Source: Bedellia somnulentella
Lineage: Eukaryota > Arthropoda > Insecta > Lepidoptera > Bedelliidae
DNA length: 64,000 bases
Direction of reading: 5' to 3'
Assembly (NCBI GenBank): GCA_963576735.1
Contig: OY755173.1
Coordinates: forward strand, 13,486,873-13,550,872
Positions 37,084 through 46,672 of the stretch are shown in pieces; position 1 is the first letter of the stretch; every line of letters starts with the position of its first letter. The translations under genes were made by a program, and so were the position numbers. Below the pieces are notes generated by a model. It ran no database searches, was not told the origin of the DNA, and was given only the letters and a program-made list of their open reading frames with translations.

Positions 37084-37258
37084 ACTCACAATCATGTGAT
37101 AGTGTATTTGTTCAAAACGCCGATAGGCCTGACCTGTATAACGTGAGAACACTGTCCAAGCAAATCGTGGGCACTCTAAACAACAGGTGACAATGTCACG
37201 TGATATTTAGAAGTATTACTACCTCTGCTAACCCCTTCGGGGATATTCAGCGTGAACT
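37084..37258 (+). repeat. SINE-A 3' half
   Basis: AATCATGTGATAGTGTATTTG ... GCCGATAGGCCTGACC ... AACCCCTTCGGGGATATTCA and GCGTGAAC: 3' part of SINE-A, without head and tail. Confidence 0.78.
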
Positions 37259-37453
37259 ATTGAGTCTTTCTTGAAATGTAGAATTGTAGACCATCGCCTT
37301 TTGAGGGATTTCAAGAACAATGTAAAGTTACATATGGTTGAGCCTATTTAATATCGTACAGTAATAGAAATACCGGAAATGCGAAGAATAATACAGTAAC
37401 CGTCCGAGAGGCATCTTTGCCAGGTCTATTTATCTCTAAAACTCGTAAAATAA

Positions 37454-38050
37454 AATAATTTTTAACAAAAAATAACCGACTTCATAGTTGGAAAAACAAC
37501 CGAAAAACAATCTAGTACTAAAAAGTACGAAATAAGTATTTTAGTTGAATATGAGTACTGTGATTAATACCTTAGCAATTTCTTTATTCCACGCGCGTCA
37601 GTTCAAACTACCTAAATATTAAAATTTTCTTAAATTAATTTTTGAGTCGGTGCCAGTCAAACAAAAGTAAATTCACCCTACTATCTATCTCTGATTATTA
37701 CAATCTAAGCAATATATATCTATCGCCTTACGTTTTAAATGACGTACAGAAATCAATTTACCCTACAACTACAAGGTATCCTACATTGTACATGTATATG
37801 AAGTGCGAAATACACACTTATTATTAATTATCAATCAGCACGCAGGCTGGCACCAGCTCACAAATTAATTTAAGAGAATTGTAATATTTAGGTAGGTTGA
37901 ACTGACGCGTGTGGAATAAAGAAATTGCTAAGGTATTAATCACAGTACTCATATTCAACTAAAATACTTATTTCGTACTTTTTGGTACTAGATTGTTTTT
38001 CGGTTGTTTTTCCAATTATGAAGTCGGTTTTCTTTTTGTTAAAAATTATT
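37454..38050. repeat. Foldback element 1
   Basis: The arms 37454-37655 and 37848-38050 are inverted copies of each other (~200 bp each): AATAATTTTTAAC ... ACCGACTTCATAGTTGG on the left and CCAATTATGAAGTCGGTT ... GTTAAAAATTATT on the right. The ~190-bp centre is unique. The ACCGACTTC motif recalls a lepidopteran non-autonomous DNA transposon. No coding sequence. Confidence 0.75.
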
Positions 38051-38053
38051 ATG

Positions 38054-39145
38054 TTTTAAATTGATAGAAGATATCAAACTAAACAACTTTGCCTATGGAA
38101 TGCTTATCTAAAATATTGTAATTTTCAAAATAATTAATAATTAAAAAGTGTCGTACCTAGACCAAACTCAGAAAGTATAATGAGGTTCTTAGCCTCAGCT
38201 GAAATAAAAAAAAAGCGGCCAAGAGCGAGATGAACTCGCTAATGAAGGGTTCCGTAGCAGCACTAGCAGCAGGTAGGTAACATAGTAATATACAAGTTTA
38301 AAATGTTTAGTTTAAAATGTTATTTACTTATCACTGATTTACTATAAGAAAACAATGGTTCACGTTTTATGCGTAAGGCCTGTGATAGTAAAATTATTGT
38401 TATATATTTCAGTGAAATTAATAAATTAGGTAAGTAATTTGATTTATGACGTTTTAAAATTGAACTACTGGCTAGATCTCATTCAAACCAATTTTCGTTA
38501 GTAGTTTGTATAGTAGTACACATCATATATTTTTTTCAGTTTTATCATGCCCATATTTTAGAAGTTACGGGGGGGGGGAAACACATTTTACCACTTTGGA
38601 AAAGTCTCTCGCGCAAACTATTCAGTTTTGAAAAAAATGATATAAGAAACCTCAACATCATTTTCAAATACCTTTTGATAGATACCCCACACGTACAGGT
38701 TTGATGAAAAAAAAATTTTGAGTTTCAGTTCTAGGTATGGGGAGCCCTATAAATTTCGGTTTTTTCAGATTTTATTTTAAAATCTTAATGCGGTTTACAG
38801 AATACATCTACGCACCAATTTTCAATAATGTAGTTCTTATAGTTTCGGAATAAACTGGCTGTGACATACGGACGGACGGACGGACAGACGGACAGACATG
38901 ACGAATCTATAAGGGTCCCGTTTTTGCCATTTGGCTACGGAACCCTAAAAACATCTTGTGATTTGACCATACGTTTTTATTTTTATTTTAGCTTAGGCTG
39001 AGAAACTTACCATACTTTCTCAGTTTGATCTAGGTACGACACTTTTTATGTATCAATTATTTTGAAAATTACATTATTTTAGATAAGCATTCCATAGGCA
39101 AAGTTGTTTAATTTGATGTCTTTTATCAATTTAAAATATAAAAAG
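38054..39145. repeat. Foldback element 2 carrying a GGGTTCCGTA repeat
   Basis: The arms (about 38054-38210 and 38985-39142) are inverted, sharing AACAACTTTGCCTATGG, GGAATGCTTATCTAAAAT and AAAAAGTGTCGTACCTAG. The middle starts AAAGCGGCCAAGAGCGAGAT, then GAAGGGTTCCGTAGCAG. It includes a run of nine or more G near 38570 and ends (GGAC/AGAC)n, then GGCTACGGAACCCTAAAA. The middle is a well-known lepidopteran repeat. No transposase frame is seen. Confidence 0.7.
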
Positions 39146-39274
39146 GGTATGTTTTAAAAGCGCCTAGGCCAATTGTAGTAAATACCGCAAAATAAATACT
39201 TTTAGCTTATTGTACTTTAACTTTATATAAATAAGCGGCGAATTACTCTGCACTAACAATAAATTAATTAAAAA

Positions 39275-39340
39275 ATCTTCTCTCCACCTAGCTTCCAAAG
39301 ATGGCTGAGGTCTAAGGCTCTGGTTCTCCCCGTTTTAGAT
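39275..39340 (+). repeat. SINE-B 3' scrap
   Basis: CTAGCTTCCAAAGATGGCTG ... AAGGCTCTGGTTCTCCCCG resembles the SINE-B 3' third. Confidence 0.5.
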
Positions 39341-39364
39341 TTTTAGCACGCAGAATAATGAATG

Positions 39365-39912
39365 TAACGACCTTGAAAGCTCAATGGGAACACCACCATT
39401 CCTCAGACAGGAAACGTGAGTCCTATCCCGGGTCGGTTATATGTGTGATTTATTTATTGCCGTGTACTGCCGGCTTAGAATGTCGCTACCCCTTTCTACC
39501 CACGGGTGTCGTAAGAGGCGACTAAGGGTATTGGGGCTTTTTATTGGATTTTTGGGCGATGCGGTTGGAGACCCATCACCAAAGACCTTTATTTTTACCA
39601 TCTTTTCCCCACTCAACTTCCAAAAGTGGTTAAGGAATTTGTAATTCCTTAGCTCTGGTTACCCCTTCTAGGGAAATATAGCCGTGAGTATATGTATGTA
39701 TGTATGTTATTTATCAAGGTTGTTGGAGGTGAGGAAACCAACAAGGCTTGGTTGTGCCAAAACCTAAGTCATGACTAAACATGTGTTAGTGTTTTGTTGA
39801 AAGCGGCGATAAGCGTACCCCATGTCACGTGAATTCACTGTCCAAGAAAATCTTGGGTATCCTGATATCCAGGTGCAAATGTGTATAGCGATGTTCATAA
39901 GTATTAGTAACC
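39365..39912 (+). repeat. SINE-A copy split by a SINE-B
   Basis: The head side (39365-39457, AAGCTCAATGGGAACACCACC ... GGGTCGG) and body side (39707-39912, GTTGGAGGTGAGGAAACC ... TGTTCATAAGTATTAGTA) flank the SINE-B at 39458-39706. Strongly diverged and older than its passenger. Confidence 0.7.
39458..39706 (+). repeat. SINE-B, young, nested in SINE-A
   Basis: Full copy with (TATG)n tail, flanked by an 8-bp duplication TTATTTAT (39450-39457, 39707-39714). Sister copy of 32970-33214. Confidence 0.92.
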
Positions 39913-40770
39913 TTTATTATTATGATTATTTATTATTATAAAAACACAATAATGCTTAACAGCTATGGCCAACACACAATTATTGTTAGGCAGTACAAAA
40001 AATATATACAAAATAGAATTTAACATTCACAACAAATATAACTAAATTAATTAAAATTTCACATTTACAACAAATAGAATTAAAATTACACAAAATCAAA
40101 CAATAATAAAATACAAAAAACATTTAAAAATAAACAGAATTAAAATTTAAATAAATTGAGATCATATTAAACAATAAAAAATAACCTAATAATAACTTTG
40201 CCATCCTTTCGGGAATTTTTGACGCCAATGTTGAGTTTGAGTTGTATGATATATATTTATGTTTAAATGATTTAGATTAACAAATATAAGCGAAACCTTA
40301 ATGTACGAAGATCAACAAATTAAAATCAAATCACGTTACTCCTTCATTATACGCACCGAATATGATTAAGTCTGCTAATTTCCGAACGAGTTAAGGGTAG
40401 GCTCATTTTACTCTTTGAAATTATACCTTATTTCTCATAGGGACTCTTTCTAGACGTGACCTTCTATTCGTTTGATAGCTTAGCGGAAAATTTAAATTTT
40501 ACTTGCAAAATATTTTATACATTTGCCTATGTCTCACCCGTTTGGTGTTACGTGAAGCAATGATTTTGAACAGCATTACTCTTTCCCAGGATGCCATGTC
40601 GTTTGAAGTGTCTCTGTTTCGAGTATTAGTTTTGGGTAGTACCTGGAAACCTATCACCAAAACATTTTTTGTGCATTTCGTATGATAATGCCGTTTGCAC
40701 AGAATTAATGCGACAAGTTAATATGTTTTAATTCGTTAATTTTTCATCAACTACTTCAATGACAAGTATT
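39913..40770. other. Very AT-rich sequence, nothing recognised
   Basis: 39960-40200 is dense in ACAAAAT/TAAAATTA-like repeats, without a clear unit. Confidence 0.4.
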
Positions 40771-41015
40771 ACATAAATACATATACTGACGGCTAAAAAT
40801 CCCTAAAAGGGGTAGCCAGAGCTAAGGAATTAGAAATTCCCCAGCCACTTTTGAAAAGTTGAGTGGGGTAAAGATGGTGAAATAAAGGTTGTTGGTGATG
40901 GTCTCCAACCGCATCGCCCAAAAATCCCTTAATAGCCCCAATACCGTTAGTCGCCTCTTACGTACACCCACCGGAAGAAATGGGGTATTGCTATTCTAAG
41001 CTGACACTACACAGC
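40771..41015 (-). repeat. SINE-B copy
   Basis: ACATAAATACATATACTGAC, then GGC ... AAGCTGACACTACACAGC. Full length. Confidence 0.87.
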
Positions 41016-41174
41016 ATTACATAGTGAATAATTCCTTTGTGATAAGTAGGATTATTTTTCTTTTAACTTGTTCATCTCTCCTCTTATGTATCTTATAGCT
41101 TATCCTCCTGGTCCTAATCGCGATTTGAAGGTGTGAGTTTATAATTTCCGAACCAAATAAAGAACAACCCTTTT

Positions 41175-41230
41175 TAGGGTTCCGTACCAAAAGTTAAAAA
41201 GGAACCCTAGTATTAAGACTACGCTGTCTG
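41175..41230. repeat. GGGTTCCGTA repeat scrap
   Basis: TAGGGTTCCGTACC ... AAGGAACCCTAGTATTAAGA and (TGTC)n is the terminal part of the repeat inside foldback element 2. It contains a 7-bp inverted pair GGGTTCC/GGAACCC. Confidence 0.55.
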
Positions 41231-41677
41231 TCTGTCTGTCTATTTCTATATGTGTGAATCATAATTTCGCAAGTGGATTACACTTACTTACAAATTACAA
41301 CTATCTATACCTTGGAGTTTGGACCTGAGAGCTATACCACGAATAACTGACAGGCAAACGTACATGGCGAAATTACGAGAATGTATTTAACGCGGCGACA
41401 AATTGATACCATTCCGGGTCGTAAAAAAACTGAAAATGGATAGTATTAATCTACTTTGGTGACTAATTAGAGGTAGCATCTTAACTAGAAAGCGGCGGCT
41501 TTTTAATGAGTTTTGAGGTTTTATTTAAATTTTATCTGGCAGTGATTTTCTTTTGTGGCAATTGAATTTCTTCTAAGGCGACAAACTATTGGCGGATAAA
41601 AAAGTTAAAATAGGCTTTCAAAAAATCTAAAATGGGGTTGTCTATAAACACGACCAAGGTCTGAAATAAATACAAAC
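41231..41677. other. Non-coding, nothing recognised
   Basis: No feature that I can support. Confidence 0.4.
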
Positions 41678-41689
41678 AAGATCTTAAAA

Positions 41690-41937
41690 GCCGTTTGCCG
41701 TATAGTGTCGGCTTAGAATAGCACTACCCCATTTCTTCCGGTGGGTGTACGATGTACGTAAGAGGCGACTAACGGTATTGGGGCTTTTGGGCGATGCGGT
41801 TGGAGACCCATCACCAACGACCTTTATTTTACCATCTTTTCCCCACGCAACTTCCAAAAGTGGCTGAAGAATTTTTAATTCTTTAGCTCTGGCTACCCCT
41901 TCTAGGGTTTTAAAGCCGTGAGTATATGTATGTATGT
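41690..41937 (+). repeat. SINE-B with perfect target duplication
   Basis: Full copy ending (TATG)n, flanked by a 12-bp duplication AAGATCTTAAAA (41678-41689, 41938-41949). Confidence 0.93.
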
Positions 41938-41949
41938 AAGATCTTAAAA

Positions 41950-42455
41950 AAATACTTTTGGCTACATTTATAGGGATCTAAATTAAGCAAATTGTGACAT
42001 GCTATAAAACTATTCTTGGGCTATTTTATTAACCTTCCCTCTTTTAAATGAAACTACCTACTTTGAGTAACTAGAGTTGTATAATACCTTTACCAATTTT
42101 ACACTGATCCCGCTTGATATATTTGATACCTTGCAGTAGCAGCAGTTTTTTTAGTTTTTTGATCCTAGCATTTTGTTGTTTGTATAGTTTAATAGTTGCT
42201 AAGATATTTAATCACTGCAAAGTTAGTTTTTTTTGTGACTTAATAGAAAGGATTTCAGTTGCCGTGTTAAATATTTGCTATTAATATATTTATATATTTC
42301 TTTATAAACATAACCTCTACATACAGATTTGCACAACTGAATTCGGCTTAATTTCTCTTTACGTCATTCATTACATTTATAACTGATTTTTAGAACAGAG
42401 TTCAAACAAAAAAGAGTAAGATATAATGTTAACATAATTAATAATTATGTATTTA
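41950..42455. other. AT-rich sequence, nothing recognised
   Basis: No feature that I can support. Confidence 0.4.
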
Positions 42456-42622
42456 ATTTATCATCACGATGAGGGAAAACATCGTGAGTAAAACCACATT
42501 CGTCGTTAAGCCTTTCACGTGAGAACAGTGTCCAAGTAAATATGGGTGATTATAATATCACGTGATGTTCAGAATAATTAGCAACTCTTCCACCACCCCG
42601 GGATATACGAGACGACGTGAAG
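42456..42622 (+). repeat. SINE-A body and 3' end, diverged
   Basis: GATGAGGGAAAACATCGTGAG ... ATATCACGTGATGTTCAGAA ... CCACCCCGGGATATACGAG. Head and clean tail are missing. Confidence 0.7.
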
Positions 42623-43244
42623 TTATTAAGTTTGAGTTTTATTTTGTTCAATGTGTCCATAGAATAAAAGTTTGTAAATGTGTTATTTGATTTCTTCAGA
42701 TTCAGACGCATCGTGTTTTACTGCAAAATATCTAGACTTGGTACAGCAATTTCAGCTACACAATTGATTCTCAAATATCACAAGGGTGTTCAAAAACTGA
42801 ATAACAAGCTGTAACAATTTGTTACAGCGAATCTGAGCGGAGCATGCAATTTGGAACGCCCAAAAGACTTGTCGCGCGCCACGAACACTCCAAGGTCACC
42901 AATGACGTCATAGCTGCGTACAATGACCTCTTGAAACGAGCCGCTTCTCAGTAATTTTGCACGTGTATCATCAATTTACAGCATTGTAAAACTTTGTTAC
43001 TATTCAATTTCGACAAGCCAAGTCTGAGCTAAGTTAGAGTGTCTGGCTCACTCCGGAGCTGCGGAATTGAATAATTGATAAAGTATTTGGTATTTTACAG
43101 GTCTTCCTATGTCCTAATTTTATTGTATCGCGCGGTAAGTAGATTTTAAGTGGGAAACCGAAAAGTGAAGATGCTAACCACTAATTTAATTCAATTGAAT
43201 AATAAAATTCTTTTAGTTCTTTTTCCAATATATATATTTGTTTT
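42623..43244. other. Non-coding between SINE-A and Jockey
   Basis: Includes a less AT-rich stretch at 42830-42960 with transcription-factor-like motifs, listed separately. Confidence 0.4.
42893..42929. promoter_or_regulatory. CRE-type octamer between two inverted AGGTCA half-sites (tentative)
   Basis: AGGTCA at 42893-42898, TGACGTCA at 42903-42910 and TGACCT (AGGTCA on minus) at 42924-42929 fall within 37 bp. These match nuclear-receptor half-sites and a bZIP site. Function is inference only; no downstream gene was found. Confidence 0.2.
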
Positions 43245-43266
43245 GACAGACTGTCCTATAAATTCG

Positions 43267-43272
43267 TTTATT
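43267..43272 (-). promoter_or_regulatory. Polyadenylation signal of the Jockey element
   Basis: AATAAA on minus, in GCGATAATAAACG, about 20 nt before the AT-rich 3' boundary of the GC-rich LINE. It fits the expected spacing. Confidence 0.6.
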
Positions 43273-43523
43273 ATCGCCACCCGGCTGCATACACGTAAAA
43301 ATGACACGTTCCGCGAGTGAGAGCGCAGAACACGTGAAGCAGGTCGGCTGTCTCAGAGGATCATCCACGCGGCACAAAACACCAGGCTCGGCACGCGCGG
43401 GATAGGCGTCGGGGTTTCCCCCATGGGCCAGCTTCGTCTCGGGGGGGAACGTCCCCCCCGGTCTTTGGGCACCTCCCCAGGCGATAGAGGGGAGGGGTGG
43501 CTATCCCTATTGGGGATTAGCCA

Positions 43524-46337
43524 CTAAGGAGGGTGAGGGAGGGTGAGGATGCGTGTCACGCACCTCACCCTCGGAACTGATGTCGGGGCAGGAGGTGGAA
43601 GGGGCGGTCCCCGGGGTCGCGTGTCGTGCGACTCCGGGGAGCGCGCGAGTTCCCGAGGCAGCGGTCGCCCGTCGGGCGGTCGTGCGTGTAGCGGGGCGAT
43701 TCCGCGGAGGTGCTCGTGGCGGCAGTTGTCCGCCCGGTCGAACAGACGACGGGTCAACCCCACCACGAATTCCTCCACGGTCTCGACCCGGAGAACACGG
43801 TGGATCGTGCTATTACGCACGTACCGCCCGGCTTTCACAAATTGGCGGAGCACCATGTTCTGGACCCTGTGCAAGCGTTGCTTGTTCTGGGCTGAGAGTA
43901 GGCCATACCAGGCCGGCGCCGCGTACGTCAGGCGGGAGCGTATATACATTTTGTATATACGCAGTTTGGCTCGTAGTGGCAGGCCGGAGTCGAGCACCGG
44001 CCGCAAGACCGACCGGGCCCCGAGGGCTCTATGGCGGACATGGTCCACCATAGACCCCATACGGAGGTTGCGGTCGATCTTGCAGCCCAGGTACTTGACC
44101 GAGGTCTGCCACTCGATGCTCTCGCCGCCTAACGTAAGCGGCGCGAGCCCGGTCGGCCGTCTCACCCTGGTGATCAGGGCGGCCGTCTTCCCGACGTTGA
44201 CGGCCGTCCTCCACCGCCCAAGCCAAGCCGGCAGAAGGTCCAGGACACGTTGCATCTTGGCAACCGCTACCCGGGGCCGACGAGAGGAGGCGAAGAAGGC
44301 GCTGTCGTCGGCGTAGAGCGCCAGCGTAACGTCCTCCTCACCCTCGTATAGGGTGTTACCCTCGAGGGTGGGGATGTCGTTGGTGTACAGCGCGTACAGC
44401 AGTGGAGAGACACAGCTCCCCTGGGGAGTTCCCGCACGGATCGGCTTCACCTCGGACCGGGCGTCCTCCACCGACACATAGAAGGACCTCCCCTCCAAAA
44501 AGGAGGCGATGATCCTCACATATGCCGGTGGCACCCCCACCTCCAAGAGTTTGAACAGGGCCCCGCTATGCCACACACGGTCGAACGCTCTTTCTATGTC
44601 CAGAAAGACGGCGACCGTGTAGCGTCCCCTGTTCATCTCGGAGGAGAGGTGTTCGACTACCCTCACGAGCTGGAGCGTCGTACTATGGCTGTCGCGAAAG
44701 CCGTGTTGTTCGTCCCGCAGCTGAATGTGGGGACGAAGGCGTCGCAACAGCAGACGCTCAAACAGCTTCGCGATGTGCGGCAGCAGAGTGATGGGTCGAT
44801 ACCCGCTCGGCTGCCGCCGGTCCTTTCCCTCCTTCGGTAAGACAATAATCTTACCGGTCTTCCAGGAGGGTGGGAATCGGCCCGTGCGAAATATCCCGTT
44901 AAAGAGCCTCGTCATGGCGACGAGGGCTCTACGGGGGAGCTGCACTAGGGCCTCGACGGGAATCCCGTCGGGGCCGGGAGCCTTCCGCCTGTTAAGGCTA
45001 TTGACCAACTTCCGGACCTCCGAGGGGGAGATGAAGTCATCCCCCCTGATCGGAGGTATCCGGTCGTCGGTCAAAAACTGCTGTACCCGCCGTTCCACGA
45101 GGCTGTTGTGCTCTTCGTCGACGACAGGGTTAGGCGAGAATTGACTCTCGAAATGATCCGCCAATATCGCGGCTCGGTCCGACGCTGAGTAGCAGCGTTT
45201 GCCACCCCGGTCGAAGATGGGACAAACCGGGGCCGGAGCCCGGCTGAGCTTAGAGTTCAGCCGGTAGAGGGTGGCGTCGTCCTCAGAGGCTCTCTCAATG
45301 AGGCTTTCCCACGTCCACCCTCGGAACTCCGTTATCGCGTCCTTGATAAAGGACGTGATAGCATTTAGCTGCCTCTTCAGCGCCGGACAGCGAGAACGCG
45401 ACCATTGGCGGCGCAGCTCCCGCTTGTCGCGTAACTTCCGCCGGAGATGCTCCGGCAGGAGGTGGCGACTCGCGAGAGCCGGCTGAGGTCGGGCTATTGT
45501 TGCGCCATCCTTGGCCGACGCGATGGCCGAAGCTAAAGCCTCGGCCAGCTCGTCGACGTCAGTGGCGCACGATATCCCCCCCGTTGGGTGGAACTCCTCC
45601 ATTTTGGAGGAGTATGCACCCCAGTCAATCTTGACCCGGGGAGGAAGGGGATGCCGGAAATCAGCGTTCATTCCGAGAGCCAGAAGAACGGGGAGGTGCT
45701 GCGTGTCGGCGTCATACAGCACCTCGATCGCCGTCGGGCATGTTATCCCCGACAGCAGAGCTATGTCCAGGACATCGGGAAGATGATTCGGGTTGGTCGG
45801 GTAGTGCGTCGGGGTGCAGGGGGCAATGACCGTATAGTCGTTGTCCTCCGCATCCCTCAGCAGTCCCCGCCCAGCCGAATTGTAGGTGGCCGAATTCCAC
45901 TGCGGATGCTTGGCGTTGAAATCGCCTAACACCACAGTGGCGGTCCGGCCATCCACCATGTTCCGGATGTCCTGGGGATAGAAGGGGCAATCAGGCGGTT
46001 TGTAGGCGGCGTACACCTTGAGCTCCATGTCGGCCGCCCTCAACAGTATTCCGATAGATCGGACACTGCTAAAGGCTGGCTGTCCCAACTCTTCATGCAC
46101 CAGGTCTCTCCTTACGAGTACTGCGGTACCACGGTACGCAATACCCCTCGGGGAGACCTCGTCCCTACGGTACACGAAGAAGTTGGGTACGCGGAGCTCC
46201 TCGCTATGTCTCAGCTTGGTTTCCCCCAGGAGCACGATGTGGACGTCATGCTCCTGGACCAAAGTGCGGAGACTTAGGATGTGGCCCCTGATACCGCCGG
46301 GATTCCAATACACAATGCGTAGAGATGTACTACCCAT
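43524..46337 (-). CDS. Jockey ORF2: AP-endonuclease and reverse transcriptase
   Basis: 937 residues with no stop. Residues 1-230 form an apurinic-type endonuclease: NPGG near 12, GETK near 39, GDFN at 138-141. The reverse transcriptase follows: KAPGPDGI at 452-459, GYRPITLLP near 512, FLDIERAFDRVWH at 578-590, GTPQGSCVSPLL at 636-647, and the catalytic YADD at 675-678. A C-terminal tail follows, without a clear CCHC knuckle. It would nick genomic DNA and copy its own RNA at the nick. One oddity: the motif that is S/T-D-H in this endonuclease family reads DTQHLPV (about 211-217), so the Asp is Gln and nicking may be impaired. The ATG overlaps the end of ORF1 by 8 nt (ATGGGTAG), as in coupled translation. 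Antisense open frames across it are shadows of its high GC content. Confidence 0.92.
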   Translation of the reverse strand: MGSTSLRIVYWNPGGIRGHILSLRTLVQEHDVHIVLLGETKLRHSEELRVPNFFVYRRDEVSPRGIAYRGTAVLVRRDLVHEELGQPAFSSVRSIGILLRAADMELKVYAAYKPPDCPFYPQDIRNMVDGRTATVVLGDFNAKHPQWNSATYNSAGRGLLRDAEDNDYTVIAPCTPTHYPTNPNHLPDVLDIALLSGITCPTAIEVLYDADTQHLPVLLALGMNADFRHPLPPRVKIDWGAYSSKMEEFHPTGGISCATDVDELAEALASAIASAKDGATIARPQPALASRHLLPEHLRRKLRDKRELRRQWSRSRCPALKRQLNAITSFIKDAITEFRGWTWESLIERASEDDATLYRLNSKLSRAPAPVCPIFDRGGKRCYSASDRAAILADHFESQFSPNPVVDEEHNSLVERRVQQFLTDDRIPPIRGDDFISPSEVRKLVNSLNRRKAPGPDGIPVEALVQLPRRALVAMTRLFNGIFRTGRFPPSWKTGKIIVLPKEGKDRRQPSGYRPITLLPHIAKLFERLLLRRLRPHIQLRDEQHGFRDSHSTTLQLVRVVEHLSSEMNRGRYTVAVFLDIERAFDRVWHSGALFKLLEVGVPPAYVRIIASFLEGRSFYVSVEDARSEVKPIRAGTPQGSCVSPLLYALYTNDIPTLEGNTLYEGEEDVTLALYADDSAFFASSRRPRVAVAKMQRVLDLLPAWLGRWRTAVNVGKTAALITRVRRPTGLAPLTLGGESIEWQTSVKYLGCKIDRNLRMGSMVDHVRHRALGARSVLRPVLDSGLPLRAKLRIYKMYIRSRLTYAAPAWYGLLSAQNKQRLHRVQNMVLRQFVKAGRYVRNSTIHRVLRVETVEEFVVGLTRRLFDRADNCRHEHLRGIAPLHARPPDGRPLPRELARSPESHDTRPRGPPLPPPAPTSVPRVRCVTRILTLPHPP

Positions 46338-46672
46338 CGTGTACCGGATCCATGGCCTCCATTAGAATGAGCAGGGCCCTTCGCAGGGCCTGCACTGGGC
46401 TTCTACCCATCAGCGTCGCCTCTAGGGCCTCCTTAATTACTTCGATCATTCGAAGCAATGTGGAGGCCATTTGGGGCGACACCGATGCGGCAGGGACGGA
46501 GGGTGCTGGGCCTGTTGGTCCAACGTCCGTCCCTGATGGAGCAGGGGCTGCCACCTTGGCCGTCGCAACCGCTTCTGGCTGCTGTGCCGTCGGGGGGGGT
46601 GGTGGTGGAGCCGCAGGAGCGGCGGGCCCCTTACGGTTCCGCCTTCTGCGCCTCGCGGGGGGTTTATGTTAA
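46330..46672 (-). pseudogene. Jockey ORF1 (gag-like), C-terminal fragment
   Basis: The frame is open from the truncation point to a TAG at 46330-46332. It starts with a basic run (PPARRRRRNRKG), then Pro/Ala-rich sequence (APAAPPPPPPTAQQ), then a helical stretch with MASTLLRMIEVIKEALEA and a C terminus near LILMEAMDPVHDG. ORF1 proteins of this clade bind the element RNA. The N-terminal part and zinc knuckles are missing. Confidence 0.7.

Larger units (their letters stand above)
43245..46672 (-). mobile_element. Jockey-clade LINE, 5'-truncated in ORF1
   Basis: A non-LTR retrotransposon on minus. It keeps the last ~114 codons of ORF1 (46330-46672), a complete ORF2 (43524-46337) and a 3' UTR ending near 43245 with a polyadenylation signal. 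It is markedly GC-rich against AT-rich flanks, ending sharply at both sides. No target-site duplication was found. The 5' end abuts the terminus of the neighbouring DNA transposon at 46670. Truncation of ORF1 means it cannot be autonomous. Confidence 0.88.

Noticed and set aside
32813..39644. Conserved short proteins (MSLPLSTHGCRKRR...) at 33032-33214 and 39441-39644
   Set aside because: Both lie entirely in SINE-B copies. Similarity is due to repeat identity, with no sign of coding selection.
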